This document shows positions 1-12,660 of a DNA stretch of 64,000 nt, piece by piece. This stretch comes from Magnolia sinica (Eukaryota; Streptophyta; Magnoliopsida; Magnoliales; Magnoliaceae). Each line of letters starts with the position of its first letter. Position 1 is the first letter of the stretch. The position numbers and the translations under genes are program-made. The stretch spans positions 72,091,158 to 72,155,157 of the forward strand of contig NC_080583.1 in assembly GCF_029962835.1 (NCBI RefSeq), written 5' to 3'. Below the pieces are notes generated by a model. It worked only from the letters and a program-made list of their open reading frames with translations. It ran no database searches and was not told the DNA's origin.

Positions 1-76
1 CCCTATCACTTGGCAAAAGACCAAGGTTGCTATCATAGCATTTCCTAATCCCCCATGCACCATTAATGCAAAGCCC

Positions 77-667
77 TGTTGCGCAGCACGCCAACAACGT
101 TAGTGAACCGAGATCCAATCTCCAGTCTCACACATAAACGATAAACAAAAAGAAATATAATTTAGAAGAAGAATCAAAGCATTCCAAATAGACCACAAGA
201 TAAGATATACATGGAAAAATCCCAACAAGGCTAAAAAACCACGGGTGCAAACTTTCGCTATACAGAAAATGAGATTACAAGCAATATACTAACTTTTTCT
301 CTTTAGATGTATAGAGAAAACTATTTGCCCACACTTTAAAATAACTCTCATAACCCTAGAAAAGCCTTAGAGACCCTATTGATAGTTTAGGCAACTTCCC
401 TTTCCCACCTTTGCGAAATTGAGTCAAATTTTCGCAGTCCATATCAAATCTTCAAAACGAATATGTGTAACCTCGATTGGTTGAGCAGATTACTCAACTA
501 GTCAAGCAGACCCTCGACTGGTCGAGCACCTCGGAACCAAAAAACTGATGCTCGCTGAACTTTGAGTCGAGCCAGCCCTCAATTGGTTGAGTGGGCCACT
601 CAACCAGTCGAACAGGGCACTCGACTGGTCGAGCAGCCCTGTCCAGATACGACTCAGCATCCCAAAA
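77..667 (-). repeat. 3' LTR of copia-1
   Basis: Matches 4643-5217 along its length. On the minus strand the LTR runs from TGTTGGG-type to GCGCAACA-type ends; the first bases here have decayed to TTTTGGG. A purine-rich run on the minus strand (AAGTAGGAGA, plus positions about 668-678) sits directly inside and is the likely polypurine tract. Between about 470 and 640 it carries six degenerate copies of a CTCGACTGGTCGAG-type palindrome. Confidence 0.9.
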
Positions 668-837
668 ATCTCCTACTTGGAGACACATCACCATAAACCT
701 ACGTCTTCTACATCCAGATGCACCACCTCCCTGTCTTCAAGCCTAGAGACCAATCAAAGCTGAACAAAGTTTTAGCTTCTCCCGTGTGATCGCCTTAGTC
801 AGCATATCGACAGGATTCTTACTTATATAAATCTTCT

Positions 838-1310
838 TTAGAGCAATCGATCCATCTTCCAGTAACGAACGTATGAAGTAATATCTGATGTCAATATTTT
901 TGGTCCTAGAATAAAAGGCTGAATCTTAGCCAAGTGTATTGCACTTTGACTATCACTATACAGCTTGCAATCTGCTTGCTTCTTACCCAATTCTTCCATG
1001 AAACCTTGCATCCACACCATCTCTTTGCACGCTTTTGTAGCTGTAACATATTCTGCTTCTATTGTACTGATAGATGCTATCTTCTGTAACTAAGAGATCC
1101 AACTGACTGCAGCACTACCCAGAGTAAAGACATAACCTGTAATGCTTCTTCTGCTGTCGATATTTCCTACCGAATCTGAATCTACATAGCCTTGTAGCTT
1201 AATTTCTGATCCACCATAACACAGCCCTATATCCACAGTACCTAACAGGTATCTGAAGATCAACTTCACAGCTTCCCAATGTTCCTTCCTGGGGTTGTTC
1301 ATGAACCTTC
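838..1310 (-). pseudogene. copia-1 RNase H remnant
   Basis: At 1090-1302 the minus strand reads the copia RNase H start (HWEAVKLIFRYLLGT, then GYVDSDSVGNIDSRRSITGYVF). At 838-1020 comes the end (a DSQSAIHLAKI motif, then HIDIRYHFIR-type sequence decayed to stops). It lies immediately before the 3' LTR, as expected. Confidence 0.8.
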
Positions 1311-1479
1311 TAACAACTCACACTGCTTGAGCAATGTCTGGCCTCGTGCTCACCATAGCATACATGAGACTCTCAATAGCTAACGCGTATGGGACTTTAG
1401 CCATGTAGTCTCATTCCTTCTTCATCTTTACACTTTGCTCCTTAGAAAACTTGAAGTGGTTGGTTAATGGAGTGCTAAC

Positions 1480-2500
1480 CAGCGTAGCACCTCCCATACT
1501 GAATCGATCAAGTACCTTGGTTATGTACTCTACCTGTGACAAAACTAGTTTCTTGTTTTCTCTGTCATGCTTTATTCGCATGCTTAGGATTTGTTTTGCA
1601 GCTCCTAAATCCTTCAGGGCAATTCTTTAGACAATTATCTTTTGAGATCTGAGATGACCTTCATGCTTGATCCGGCCACAAGCATATCATCAACGTATAG
1701 AAGAAAGATGATGTATGATGTATCAAACTTCTTCAAATAGCAACAGTGGACTGCTTGACATCTCCTAAAATCGTTTCCTGACATGAAACTGTCGAACTTC
1801 TTGTACCACTACCTCGAGGCCTAGTTCAAGCCATATAGACTCTTCTTTAGTCTACACACCTTGTTCTTCTTTCCTGGTGCCACGTATCCTGTCGGCTGAT
1901 ATATATATATCTCTTCTTCAAGGTCCCCATGAAGAAAGGCTGTCTTAACATCTAACTGCTCTAGATGTAAGTCCTTTGTAGCCACTATACTCAAGACCAT
2001 GCGAATCGTAGACATTTTCATCACAGGTGAAAATATTTCAGTGAAGTCGATACCTGCCTTTTGTTGGAACCCTTTCACAACCAATCTAGCCTTGTACCAT
2101 TTCGAACCATCATGCTCCTCCTTCAGTTTGTAAACTCACTTGTTATGAAGAGCTTTCTTATCCTTAGGTAGAGTGACTAGCTCCCATGTACGATCAGACT
2201 CAATAGAGTCCATCTCATCATCCGTGGCTTGCTCTCACTTAACTATGTATCTGATTGTAATGCCTCTTTAAAACACTCTAGTTCACCATTATCTGTCAGC
2301 AGTAGATAATGTAAGGAGGGTGAGTATCGAACCATGGGTCTCCTCTCACGAGTAAACCTGCTCACAACCGGTGTCTGTGGTTCTGCCTCATAATACTCCT
2401 GTATATGATCATCCTGTGGCACTGTAACATCTGTGTCTGGTAACTCTTCCAACTTTACGAATTCTTTCTCATTGACGTTATTTTGCTGCACAGTCTTTAT
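1480..2500 (-). pseudogene. copia-1 reverse transcriptase remnant
   Basis: At 2243-2491 lies the linker ahead of RT (a RRPMVRYSPSLHYLLL-type stretch). At 1821-2084 lies the N-terminal RT domain (VKGFQQKAGIDFTEIFSPV, then [16 protein letters not shown]), typical of Tnt1-like elements. The downstream part, including a YVDDML-like site around 1690, continues to about 1480 but is broken by stops. Confidence 0.82.
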
Positions 2501-2639
2501 ACATCAATTTTTCATTAAAGACTACATCTTTGTTTCTGATGATTTTTCTGTTTTCTGTATCCCAAAACTTGTAACCAAAATCATACTGCCCGTAGCCTAT
2601 AAATGTGCACTTCTTGGACTTCGCATCTAGCTTATTTCT

Positions 2640-3740
2640 GTGCTCTGCATCAATGTGAACTTATGAAGTACAACCAAACACTCTAAGATATGCAAGGTTC
2701 ACTTCTTTTTCAGTCTACGTTTCTTCTGGTAGCCCACCATCCAATGGTATTGAGGGACTTCTATTGATGAGATATGCGGAAGTATCCATGGTATCTGCCC
2801 AAAATATCTTGGACAACCCTGCATGTAATCTCATGCTCCTGACGCGCTCAAGGATGGTCCTGTTAATGCGCACAGCCACACCGTTCTGTTGTGTTGTCCC
2901 TGGAGTCATTTTCTGATATTTGATTCCATTTGCTGCACAATACTCCTCAAACCTCTTATCAAGGTACTTTCCTCCATTATCTGATCTGAGCCATTTTACT
3001 GTTTTACCTGTCTCGTTTTCTACCATTACTTTTCACTTCTTAAATACATCAAATACATTAGATTTATGCTTTAAGAAATAGACCTGTAGTTTCCTACTAC
3101 CATCATCAATAAAATAAAAAAAATAACGTGAGCCACCAAGAAATGATACCTGTGCCGGTCCCCACACATCAGTGTGTATAAGCTCCAACAGATGTGTCTT
3201 TGGAGCATGTCCTGTTTTCTTGAAACTTACCCTCTTCTGCTTACCATACACACAGTCCTCGCAGAATTTCAAGTCAATAGACTTCAGCCTTGGTAGCTTC
3301 CTTTTTGACAATATCACTTTCATCCCTTTCTCACTCATATGTCCCAACCTCTGATGCTATAACTGCCCATTCACTCCAGTTAATGCGACGCGAGTGAACT
3401 ATACGATCCTAATGTCACATACAAAATACTTTCCTTCTTACCATGATATATTACCAAGGCACCTTTTGTGATCTTTCAGGAATTACAAGTGAATGTTGTC
3501 ACATATCCGGTATCGGTCAACTACCCCACTAAGATCAAATTTCATTTCAAACTCAGTACATGTCTGACGTCCTTCAATTTCAAAACCTTTCTATCTTTTT
3601 TATTTATATGAACGTCTCCCTTTCCAATAATACTGCACGGCTCATCATCATCCAGGTAGACTCTCCCGAAGTCACCTGACACATAATCACGAAGAACTTC
3701 CTTACATGAAGTGGCATGAAATGAAGCACCCAAGTCTATG
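2640..3740 (-). pseudogene. copia-1 protease and integrase remnant
   Basis: At 3542-3733 the minus strand encodes the copia protease region (a GASFHAT motif and a conserved VRHVLSL tail). At 3033-3347 come the GAG-pre-integrase segment and the start of the integrase core (HTDVWGPA, FIDDGSRK). At 2715-3026 the core continues (LRSDNGGKYL, the NGVAVRINRTI glutamate region, WADTMDTSAYLINRSPS). Stops and a frame change near 3026-3033 separate the pieces. The order matches Ty1/copia (integrase before RT). Confidence 0.82.
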
Positions 3741-3895
3741 ACCTAAGTCTCATTCATCGCATCAAGAGACAAGATCAATGCCTCTGTGTCACTCTCCTCA
3801 AATAGATTCACTAAATCCTTCCTACCTTGAGTGCTTCCTTCTTGTTTCTTAAGCGCCCTGCAATCATGTTTCATGTACCCCTTCTTCCTACAATG

Positions 3896-4663
3896 CTAAC
3901 ACCCGTCTTTGTCTTTCGGTCCCTTGGACTTCTTCCTCAACTTAGAACGTCCATATTTATTGCCTCTTTTGTTCAGCGATCTTCCTCTTCCTTCAACATT
4001 TAGAGCATTCCCTGAATCCCTTGAAACTCCTGATACCTTTCTTTTAAATTCTTCGCTGAGAATTAGATTGACCACATCATCAAATTTCAGCTTTGTCAAC
4101 CCTAAAGAATTGCTCACAACAATTACTAAACCATCCCAACTGTCTAGCAAACTAGACATGATCAATAACGCCCTAACCTCGTCCTCAAAAATAATGCTAA
4201 CGGATTCCAACTGGCTCGTGACTGTATTGAACTTGTTTAGATGTTCAGCCACGCTTCCACTATCTGATATCTTCATGTTGAATAGTTGTTTCATGAGATG
4301 AACCTTATTAGATGCTGAGGGTTTTTCACACATCGTCGTTAGGGCTTTCATTAATTCTTTTATGGTTTTCACCTTGGATATATTGAAGGCCACGCTCTTA
4401 GACAAAGAGAGTCGGATCGTTACTGAAGTTTTTCGATCTAATAAAAACTATTCATCATCTGTCATCTTCTCTAGTTTCTTCTCTTTTCCTCCTAGAGGAA
4501 TATAGAGGTCCTTCTGATACAAATAATCCTCCTTCCGCATCTTCCAGAAAGTAAAGTTTGAACCATCAAACTTCTCAATTCTAGTCTTTCCTTCTTCCGT
4601 CATCGCTCCCACTTGAACTAAACCAATAACTCCAATATCAGTTGTTGCGCAACACGCCAACAA
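3896..4663 (-). pseudogene. copia-1 gag remnant
   Basis: Minus-strand reading with a UBN2-type gag start (a phrase like FDGSNFTFWKM near 4560) followed by a stretch with KTIKELMKAL and MKQLFNMKIS (3896-4405). It is broken by at least one stop near 4440. A basic, glycine-rich tail leads toward a zinc-knuckle region that reads on past 3896 with a mutated stop. Gag would form the particle that packages element RNA. It is not functional as it stands. Confidence 0.8.
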
Positions 4664-5217
4664 CGCTAGTGAACCGAGATCTAATCTCTAGTCTCACCCA
4701 CAAACGATAAACAGAAAGAAATATAATCTAGAAGAAGAATCAAAGCATTCCAAATAAACCACAAGACAAGATATACGTGGAAAAACCCCAACAAGGGTAA
4801 AAAACCACAGGTGCAAACTTCCATTATGAAGAAAACAAGATTACAAGCAATATACTAACCTTTTCCCTTTAAATGTATAGAGAGAACCATTTGCCCACAC
4901 TTTAGAATAACTCTCATAAATCTAAAAAAGCCCTACGGACCCATATTTATAATTTAGGCAACTTCCATTTTGCACATTTACAAAACCGACTCAAATTTTC
5001 GCAGTCCGTATCAAATCCGCAAAATGAATCTGTGTAACCTCGACTGGTCGAGCATGTGCCTCGATTGGTCGAGCACCTCGAAACTAAAAAAAAACTAATG
5101 CTCGCTGGACTTTGAGTCGAGCTAGCCCTCGACTGGTCGATTGGGCCACTCGACCGGTCGAGCAGGGTACTCGACTGGTTGAGCAGCCCTGTCCAGATGT
5201 GACTCCACATCCCAACA
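4643..5217 (-). repeat. 5' LTR of copia-1 with degenerate primer-binding site
   Basis: Second LTR copy, 575 bp. Just inside it (plus about 4629-4640) the minus strand reads TGATATTGGAG, which matches 8 of 11 positions of the usual initiator-Met primer site TGGTATCAGAG. Five palindromes of the CTCGACTGGTCGAG type lie between 5037 and 5206, within the first 180 bp of the LTR, where U3 promoter elements would sit. Confidence 0.88.
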
Positions 5218-5222
5218 AGCCC

Positions 5223-5950
5223 CTCCCTAATTACCTAAATACCATCACCAATTACCATTCTACCCATCCCAAATGACCATAATGCCCCTTCTTTCCTATT
5301 CCCCTATGCAAGGACAAGTTAAAGTCAAGGTCCCAACCCTCCATGCATAAATCATCCATAAAATACCCTTCCTTTCTCTACCCCCATGCATCACTAACCC
5401 CAATGCTTAAGTAAAATACCCCTAATGCCCTTTAAAAAACCCTACAACTCTCTCTCCCTTCTCTCATTCTCTCCCTTCTTTCATTCTCTCTCATTTCCAA
5501 TCTCTCCAAGAGTTGCAAAGAAATCCAAAGAAAAGCAAGAAAGAAAAAGAGAGAAAAGAAAGGAAAAGAGAGAAGAAGAGAGGACATGTATGAGGTAAAG
5601 AGGAGTTGGTTGTGAGCATCTTATGCTTCCATAAGCCTAACATCCACTTTTAACCTTGAAGGAGAACCCATCTTTAGACTTTTGGTACCTTGTTTTGAAA
5701 TAGTGTGAGTGCTTTAAATTAATGTACACTCATGGTACACTCATGGTATGGCATGATTCTTTTCTTTTGTTTTATTTCGAAGGCAAGGAAGTGGACCCCA
5801 CCTCTGAATTATGGGGTTTAGATGCCACTACATACCTCACTTTGGTCTTCCAAGGTAGATCCCACGGTCCAACAATATGGACCTTGTGAACAACAGGTGC
5901 AGCCCACCTTGTTGTGTGTAGTGTAACCAGTGGGCCCTATTAGTGTTGGG
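5223..5950. other. Intergenic, no gene seen
   Basis: Pyrimidine-rich then purine-rich low-complexity DNA (TCTCTCCC runs at 5450-5500, a GA-rich run at 5515-5590). No coding signal or protein similarity is recognisable. It is the host flank of copia-1: the target duplication and downstream CCCATGCA-type phrases recur on both sides. Confidence 0.6.
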
Positions 5951-5951
5951 G

Positions 5952-5953
<2 letters not shown>

Positions 5954-5998
<45 letters not shown>
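5954..5998. repeat. (CT)n microsatellite
   Basis: Perfect CT dinucleotide run of about 45 bp ending in CCC. Confidence 0.97.
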
Positions 5999-6001
<3 letters not shown>

Positions 6002-6171
6002 AGTTTCAGGCCTTAAGTAGCCCCATGATGTGTGTGTTATATCCACATAGTCCCTCTTTGGGGACCTAAAGTGTGGGCCCTCACGCAGCTGGACAAAATG
6101 TAACATGCTGCTAGACAGCAACGTATGACCCATATTTTCGAGGTCCACAGATATCTATTTGATCACAAATT

Positions 6172-6846
6172 TGGTGTGATGATAGTATACTTCATATATC
6201 ATGTTTATATCAAATTTAGGGCCAATCTTATCTATCTAAACCCCTTCATCTAATTAAAGTAATTCAGAATAGGTTTGTTGTCCAATGTGGTAGTCATCAT
6301 TGATACCTATTTGAATAATCAAGATTTATGGAGCTCATGTATATTTAATTGGTCTTAAAATTTATGCGATGATATTAGACTTGATAGAGCATATATTTAC
6401 CAAATTTGGGTTCAATCCGATTTGTCTAACCCATTTATATGAGTAATGCGATTCGGACCAGGTTTGTTGTCTAGTGTAACGGTCAGCACTAATACCCTTC
6501 TAAACGATCCAGATTTGTGGGGTCCTCAAATATTCTTTTAGTTCCAAATTTTTCTTACTGATATTAAACATGACAAAGCACGTGTGTACCAAATTTGAGG
6601 TTAATCTAATCCGTCTAATCCTTTATCCAATTTATGCGATTCGAATCAAGTTTTATGTCCAGTGCAATGGTTAGCACTAACACCCTTCTGAATGGATCAG
6701 ATTTATGGGGTCCTCAAATATGCTTTTGGTCCTAAAATTTGCGTGATAATATTAAACCTGATAGAGTGTATGTGTACCAAATTTGAGGTCAATCCAATCC
6801 ATCTAACGCCTTCATCTGATTAATAGAATTCAAGCTAATTTTGTTG
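6172..6846. repeat. Tandem array, unit about 188 bp, 3.6 copies
   Basis: Diverged units start near 6172, 6361, 6550 and 6738. Each contains a GTACCAAATTTGAGGTCAAT-like segment, then a CATCTGATTAATNNNATTC-like segment, then GTTTGTTGTCCAGTG and TCAGATTTATGGGGTCCTC. The fourth unit stops abruptly at 6846 and resumes at 12866. Confidence 0.88.
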
Positions 6847-7204
6847 CCAGATTCCGATCCTGGGATCCTACAAGGAGGATTTTTTTTTGTATATACATTT
6901 AACTCGTAATAAGCATAACCACAAGATTACCCAATTGACAAAGGCAACATCATCATCACATATCCACTAATATAATCATTTGAGTACAATCGAAAGGGAA
7001 AATACATATATCGAAATCAAAGCTCCAGAATACAACTGCACGCTCAAAGCTCAACGAAGCTGCAACCTAATAACACCTGCACGCATCTATCGTGCATAAG
7101 CTTATAGAAAGCTTAGGAGGTGGTGTAAGTGTGTGCACAAGGTAAGTGCCAAGTATTCAATACAATGTCATTATCATAAAAACTGGAAGTACTGGTAATC
7201 CATA

Positions 7205-7420
7205 AATCGTACAATATCGGAATAAGCAAAGATACTAGCAAGATCATGAATTATCTGAGTAAGCAGAAATACTGACAAGAGCAGGAATTATCAGAGTAAA
7301 CAGAAATACTCACAAGATCATAGATCATACGATAACAGAGTAAGCGGAAATACGAGCAAGTCCATGAGCCAATCAATATCAGAATACGCAATATATAACA
7401 GCTACGCAAACGAGGAGTCA
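7205..7420. repeat. Degenerate tandem repeat, unit about 45 bp
   Basis: Repeated phrases of the type AGAGTAAGCAGAAATACTNACAAGATCATGAAT recur four to five times. They lie at the left of the 6-kb insertion. Confidence 0.7.
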
Positions 7421-7442
7421 TAAAGAGCCAAATATCAAATGC

Positions 7443-8400
7443 CGAGAATGCAATGGGGTATATAATTCCTTATTTGTTCACAAATACGTCATCCATATCT
7501 AGACCATATAAATGCAGAAGCACAGTAACCCAAGATGTCGTATGTCGCGGATGTAATGCAATATGCGGTGCGAATGGAATGACCATGCTGGAGTGTGAAG
7601 TCGGGATGGTAGTGCGTAGTATCACAGGCTATGGGGTCTATCACAAGGGACTTCTATCCAAACCAGTCCCATACCTAAATTTGGATAGTCAGATTCAATG
7701 TGGTAAACTCCTGATCTCAGGTTAGTCGCGCGCCCCAACCGAAATCCTGGCCATTGCGAAGGCACACGTAACAACTAGTTGCATACCACCAACCCGAGTA
7801 GATAGTGAATGAATGAATGCATGAATGAGTATGCAACTCCTGCTCACTAAATCCACATATCAGTACGGTTCATCTCTGGGATCATCACCGGGGTTTAGTA
7901 CACTCCAAATGGCACTGCCGCTCTCCCAGCCGCACAGTCCAAGTGAGCGTAAGAAACCTCACTATCCGCCTGGCCAATAGTCTGCCAATACCTATCCGGC
8001 ACGTCGATAGCGGACCCATTCACGAGCTGGTCAAACTCAGCCTAGTATTGCCCCCTACCCTCGGGCGAGTAAGGCCACACCCCCTCCCAACCGACCACGA
8101 CACAGTGGGAGACGCGGCCTCCTGGTATTTGGCACTCGGGCGCTCATGTATCCACTCGGTCTCGACGTTGGGGCGTCTCCTGGCCACGGAGGTTTAGGGA
8201 TTTTCACCGGGACATCTATGGCGCCGTATGCTAGAACCAAACATTTCGGTGTCTATTTGGCCATCCACGATATGCCTGTGGAGGCTACGACCGATGTCGC
8301 TAGGGCGTATAGTAATCATAATGCGAGATGCATGAGTCATACAATCCGTCATGCATCAATCCCGCACATACCGTGTGCTCATGTGAGATAACCTCCACCT
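7443..8400. other. LTR-like or leader DNA inside the 6-kb insertion, no gene
   Basis: Short open frames exist on both strands (for example 7453-7725 and 7943-8197), but they overlap on opposite strands and show no recognisable domain. Phrases such as GTGAATGAATGAATG and GGATCATCACCGGGG resemble gypsy LTRs of other plants as I remember them; this is unverified. Confidence 0.4.
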
Positions 8401-8579
8401 ACCAAGGAGTCTCATAACAACATGCTCAATGACATATGCAATGATCAACCACCTCTCATAACAAACATGCAGATGATGCGTATGGGCATGTATCATGATG
8501 CTATGCTGTCACATACTCATAACTGGTATCCACAACCAGCATCGATAATCGACCTCGACCATGTGGACACTTAACCAAC

Positions 8580-10080
8580 ATTGCCCCCAAGGAATGGCCT
8601 ACATAGAGTCAAACATATAATGGGCCCACGGCCTCACTCACACAAGGGCCTAATATACAACACAATGAGTCTTACTCAAAGGCCACATATACACAACAGG
8701 TGGACCCTGCTCATGGGTCTAATACATATCACAATGGGCCTTGCCCATGGGCCATGAATACATCACAATGGGCCTTGCCCATAGGCCTCAAACACGGGAC
8801 ATGTGGGCCCTACACATGGGTCTTGAATTCATTAAATGGACCATGCATCATAGGCTTAATACATATCACAATGGCCCTCAACTACGGGTCACATATACAT
8901 CATGCAGGTCTCGACAATCGGCCATGGCAATCGAATTCGATACTCAGAATCGGCCTCGACAATCGGAACCGGCCAATACAATCGACCTCGACAAATCAAC
9001 ACCGATAATCTACATCGATAATTAGCACCAACAATCAGCTTCGATAATCAACACCGACGACCGGTCACATAGACAAGACTGGGTCCATAGATGAACATCT
9101 GATCAATCATAATATAAAGATCAGCCCTCGACCATGGTTTTATCAAATCTGGTAGCATGGAGCCATCCGTCCATGGTAAATGGGGCCCACTTATTTGGGT
9201 TAACCCACTAAGAGAATGATGAGAATGGGCCCGATAAGGCCTAAAGAAGGGTCACAATGTGGACATCCAACCATCACTGCCCAGCAATGTGGACATTTAA
9301 CCAACATTGCTCCCAAGGAGTGGTCCACATAGAGTCAAACATAAGATGGGCCCAAATATCCAACAAGTGGGCCTCAAATAGTCATCACAGGTGGGCCTTA
9401 CACATACAGCACGTGGACCTACACATCACGGTGGGTCGATACATTGGGCCGCACGCCACACCAATGGGCCTCAATTCAACAAGTGGGCCGCATCAATGAG
9501 CCAGTAAATACATCTCAATGGGCCTCATCACAAGAGTAGGAATATTTCACAATGGCCTCACTAAATGGGTCGGAAACACATCTCAATGGGCCACGACGTA
9601 TGGGCCGAGTATATATCACAATGGGCCACGACCCATTGGCCGCAACCCGTGGGCCTCAAATACAAGTGGGCCACATTAATGGGGCCCATATATAAACCTC
9701 AGGTGGGCCCTGCTCATGGGCTTCAAATACATAATATGTGGGCCCTACCCATGGGTCTTATACGCTTCAAATGGGTCACGCGTCATGGGCCCAATACATG
9801 TCACAATAGGCCTTGCATCAATGGGCCGCACTAATGGGCCTCGTACACATCAAGTGGGTTGTATCAAATAGGCAGCACTAATGGGCCTCGACCCTTGAGC
9901 CCTGATATATATCATAATGGGGTGCCTACCCTGGATGGCGTGGATAAAAATACATCAAAGTGGGCCTGACAAATGGGCCACAACATACATCAAAGTAGGC
10001 CTCATAACATGGTCATACATACATCAAATGGGCCACACCAATGGGCCCCATATATATCAAATGGGCCACACTCAAATATA
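8580..10080. repeat. Degenerate minisatellite rich in ATACATCACAATGGGCC modules
   Basis: Dozens of imperfect units of about 25-40 bp, built from CACAATGGGCC, TGCCCATGGGCC and ATACATCAAGTGGGCC. They make short open frames that are artefacts of the repeat. A CGACAATCGG-type sub-block lies at 8900-9060. Confidence 0.85.
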
Positions 10081-10419
10081 AGTGGTGATAATGATTTTCA
10101 CTACTAAAATTTTCAAGGCCCGCCATAACATTTATTTCCCATCTAATCTAATCATAAGGTCTCAAGATTTCAAAGATAGCCGTTCAATCCTCACCGTGCA
10201 CTATGGTCCACTTGATAAATAAATCGTATTATTTTCATCCTAAACCTTAAAATCATTTTTCCAAAAATGGTTGGACGGTTGGATGAAACACATGCATCGT
10301 GGTGCGTCCCATTGGGATGGAAGGCATAGATAAGTCACATAGTCCGCTATGGAGGTCCACAATTGTGGACACAACACATGCATAAATGGGTCTTAAGTAA
10401 GACCCACCAAAATGTTTAT

Positions 10420-10666
10420 TTTCCACCCATCCTAGGGCCCAACATACTGTCCATCCAAACTGGGGCCAACATGATGTTTATTTTCCATCCAAACTAATCT
10501 GGTGATAGGGTCACATGGGCCTAGGGCCCGCTATAATATTTATTTGCATCCAACCTAGACCATTGTAATATTTATTTGCATCCAACCTGTTGATAAGGTC
10601 AATATTTATTTGCATCCAACCTGTTAATAAGGTCATATAGACCTGGGGCCCACTACAATATTTATT

Positions 10667-10699
<33 letters not shown>

Positions 10700-10870
10700 T
10701 TAACCTGTTGATAGGGTCACACGACATTGGACCCACTACAACATTTACTTGCATCCAATCTGTTGATAAAGTCACATGGGCCAAGGGCCCACCGCAATGT
10801 TTACTTGCCATACAACCTCTTTATAAAGTCACGTGGACTAAGCCACTGTAATATTTATTTGTCCACCAAA
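10420..10870. repeat. Tandem modules with TATTTATTTGCATCCAACCTG
   Basis: At least six imperfect repeats of GGGCCCACTACAATATTTATTTGC...CCAACCTGTTGATAAGGTCACA, including a TTA-type microsatellite at 10660-10700. The module is probably a piece of a dispersed non-autonomous element. Confidence 0.75.
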
Positions 10871-10879
10871 CTTTTGGTA

Positions 10880-11540
10880 CGATTATGTGATCTTGGGGTC
10901 CACCATGATGTAGTTCACAAATCCAACCCATTCATTGTGTGTGTCCCACCAATTTAAGGGTCCAAACAGAGTTTCAGGTGGATCCAAGCTGCATGTGGAC
11001 CCCAACAGTTGATTCCATGTGGCTTGACATACCACCGCATGAAAGATGATGGTGTGGGCCATACGAGAACGTTTTATAACTGATTTTTAGAACCAACGTA
11101 TCAAATAAAGGGACCTATCAAATGAATGGCGTGGATGTAGAACATACATCATGGTAGGGTCCACCATTGGGGCCAATGGGATCCTCCCTACTTAACGTTG
11201 GACGTCCAGAGAGTCTGGACGTCAATGTACATGCATGCATATATATTTATATTTTTTTTTAATCCTAGGTGGGACCCACATTAACCAGATCTACTCCGTC
11301 CATTATATCTGTCCCATAAAGTTAGGGGTCCAAACCAAGTTTCAATCACATCCAAAACTCAAGGAGGCCCCACCAGATGATTTTATATTTTTAGGCATGT
11401 TATCACATGATTTTAGATGGTATGGCCCACCTGAGTTCCGTATATGGCTGATTTTTGGGATGGACGGCTGGTCCATGGGGACCCATCAAATGCACGGTTT
11501 CGATGTTCAAAACGCATCACGTGGGGCCCACGGCTGGAGC
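10880..11540. repeat. Two diverged copies of a GTGGG(A/C)CCCAC-flanked non-coding module
   Basis: Segments at about 10890-11190 and 11262-11540 share the same order: a CCACC border, a TCCATT..GTGTCCCA block, GGGTCCAAAC, then AACTGATTTTTNGAA, GGNGTGGATGTNNAA and a second GGGCCCAC border. This looks like a dispersed magnoliid-type repeat present twice. No coding sequence. Confidence 0.55.
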
Positions 11541-11544
11541 CGTG

Positions 11545-12660
11545 AGGTCCAGCCAGGCCGTCCGCCCGCCCATGCAGTCTTCTGACAGCAGCAGCGTTGC
11601 TGCCTTATGATTTTGTATTTTTTTTTTCTCTAAATCCAATTTTTTCTAGGGAATTTCTTAGGTGGGGCCCTCATCAGGAAAATCTATCCTGACCATTGCA
11701 TCTCACGGCTCAATATTGACCAAACAAGACCAATATTGAGTATTTTTCAGCATGTAGAATCGTTGGGTGAGTTTTCAACGGTAAAAATTTCCATTTCCTA
11801 CAGTATGGCCCGCTTGATTGTCAGATTAGCCTCATCTTTTGGATCAACGCCTAAAATGAGATGAGAAGTGAAATGGGCGGCGTGGATTTTATACATACAT
11901 CAAGGTGGGGCCTGCATGAGCAGCCCACCTCCAAACACTGTTCTTCTTCCTCTCCTTTGCTTATTAGTACACCACCATTTCAATGCACGCACACCACTTT
12001 AGCCACTCTCTGTCCAGCGTCCCTTGGACGTTGGACAGCATAGGTATAACACAATCATCATAGTGGGTCCTACGTGTAGGTGGTCCACGTGTCACCAAGG
12101 TGGGTCCCACATGAACGTGGCCCACCATATTTAAATCAACTTGATATTTGTGTGTTTCCATCACTATAAAGTAGGGTCCACATGACTTGTACAGTTGGGA
12201 TAAAACATACCTCAAGATGGGATTCATCCAAGTGGGCCACACATCACAAAAAAAATGAGAGGAAAAGAAAGGAGCACCCACCTCGAAATCTCTTCTTCCT
12301 TCTTCCGCCAATGCATGATAGAGCCCCAAAGAAACAATTTCAATGGCGGAGATGATCATTGGATGGTGGAGATGGGAGATAGGGAGGTGGGCCACACTAG
12401 CTCTCTCATGGGAGCCATGGACGTGGGTTGCTCCATGGAGGGATTGCTTGGAATGAAGAAAAGTGAAAGAGAGAAATGATGTAAGGGAGTGATGGGAGAG
12501 AGGGATGGTGAGGTAATGGGAATTAATGAGTTGACTTATGGGGAAAAGGGAAGGTAAGGTGGTATGGTATGGTGATGTCACCCTAGGGTGACATCATAGT
12601 AATTAATGTTTTTAGGGAAGTACAACAATAGGGATAGGTGGGTCCCACAATCAAGCGATC
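11545..12660. other. Non-coding repeat DNA, no gene supported
   Basis: Contains more GTGGGCC/ATACATACATCAAGGTGGGGCC modules. A 205-codon open frame lies on the minus strand at 11964-12581, but it is low complexity, has no domain I recognise and spans repeat modules, so it is not called as a gene. Confidence 0.5.

Larger units (their letters stand above)
77..5217 (-). mobile_element. Ty1/copia LTR retrotransposon (copia-1), structurally complete, coding region decayed
   Basis: Two LTRs (77-667 and 4643-5217) enclose a minus-strand internal region with gag, protease, integrase, reverse transcriptase and RNase H in copia order. A perfect 5-bp target duplication AGCCC lies at 72-76 and 5218-5222, so both outer ends are exact. 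The element resembles the Tnt1/Tork lineage by its gag and integrase residues. Every domain is broken by stops or frameshifts, so it cannot act autonomously. The LTRs differ by roughly a tenth of positions by eye, which suggests an old insertion. Confidence 0.93.

Noticed and set aside
8700..9834. Several plus-strand open frames with repeated GP-W-like peptides
   Set aside because: They are translations of the minisatellite; the repeated peptides follow the DNA unit and change frame freely.
11964..12581. 205-codon minus-strand open frame
   Set aside because: No domain recognised, low-complexity composition (S/H/L/P-rich) and it spans dispersed GTGGGCC modules; likely chance.
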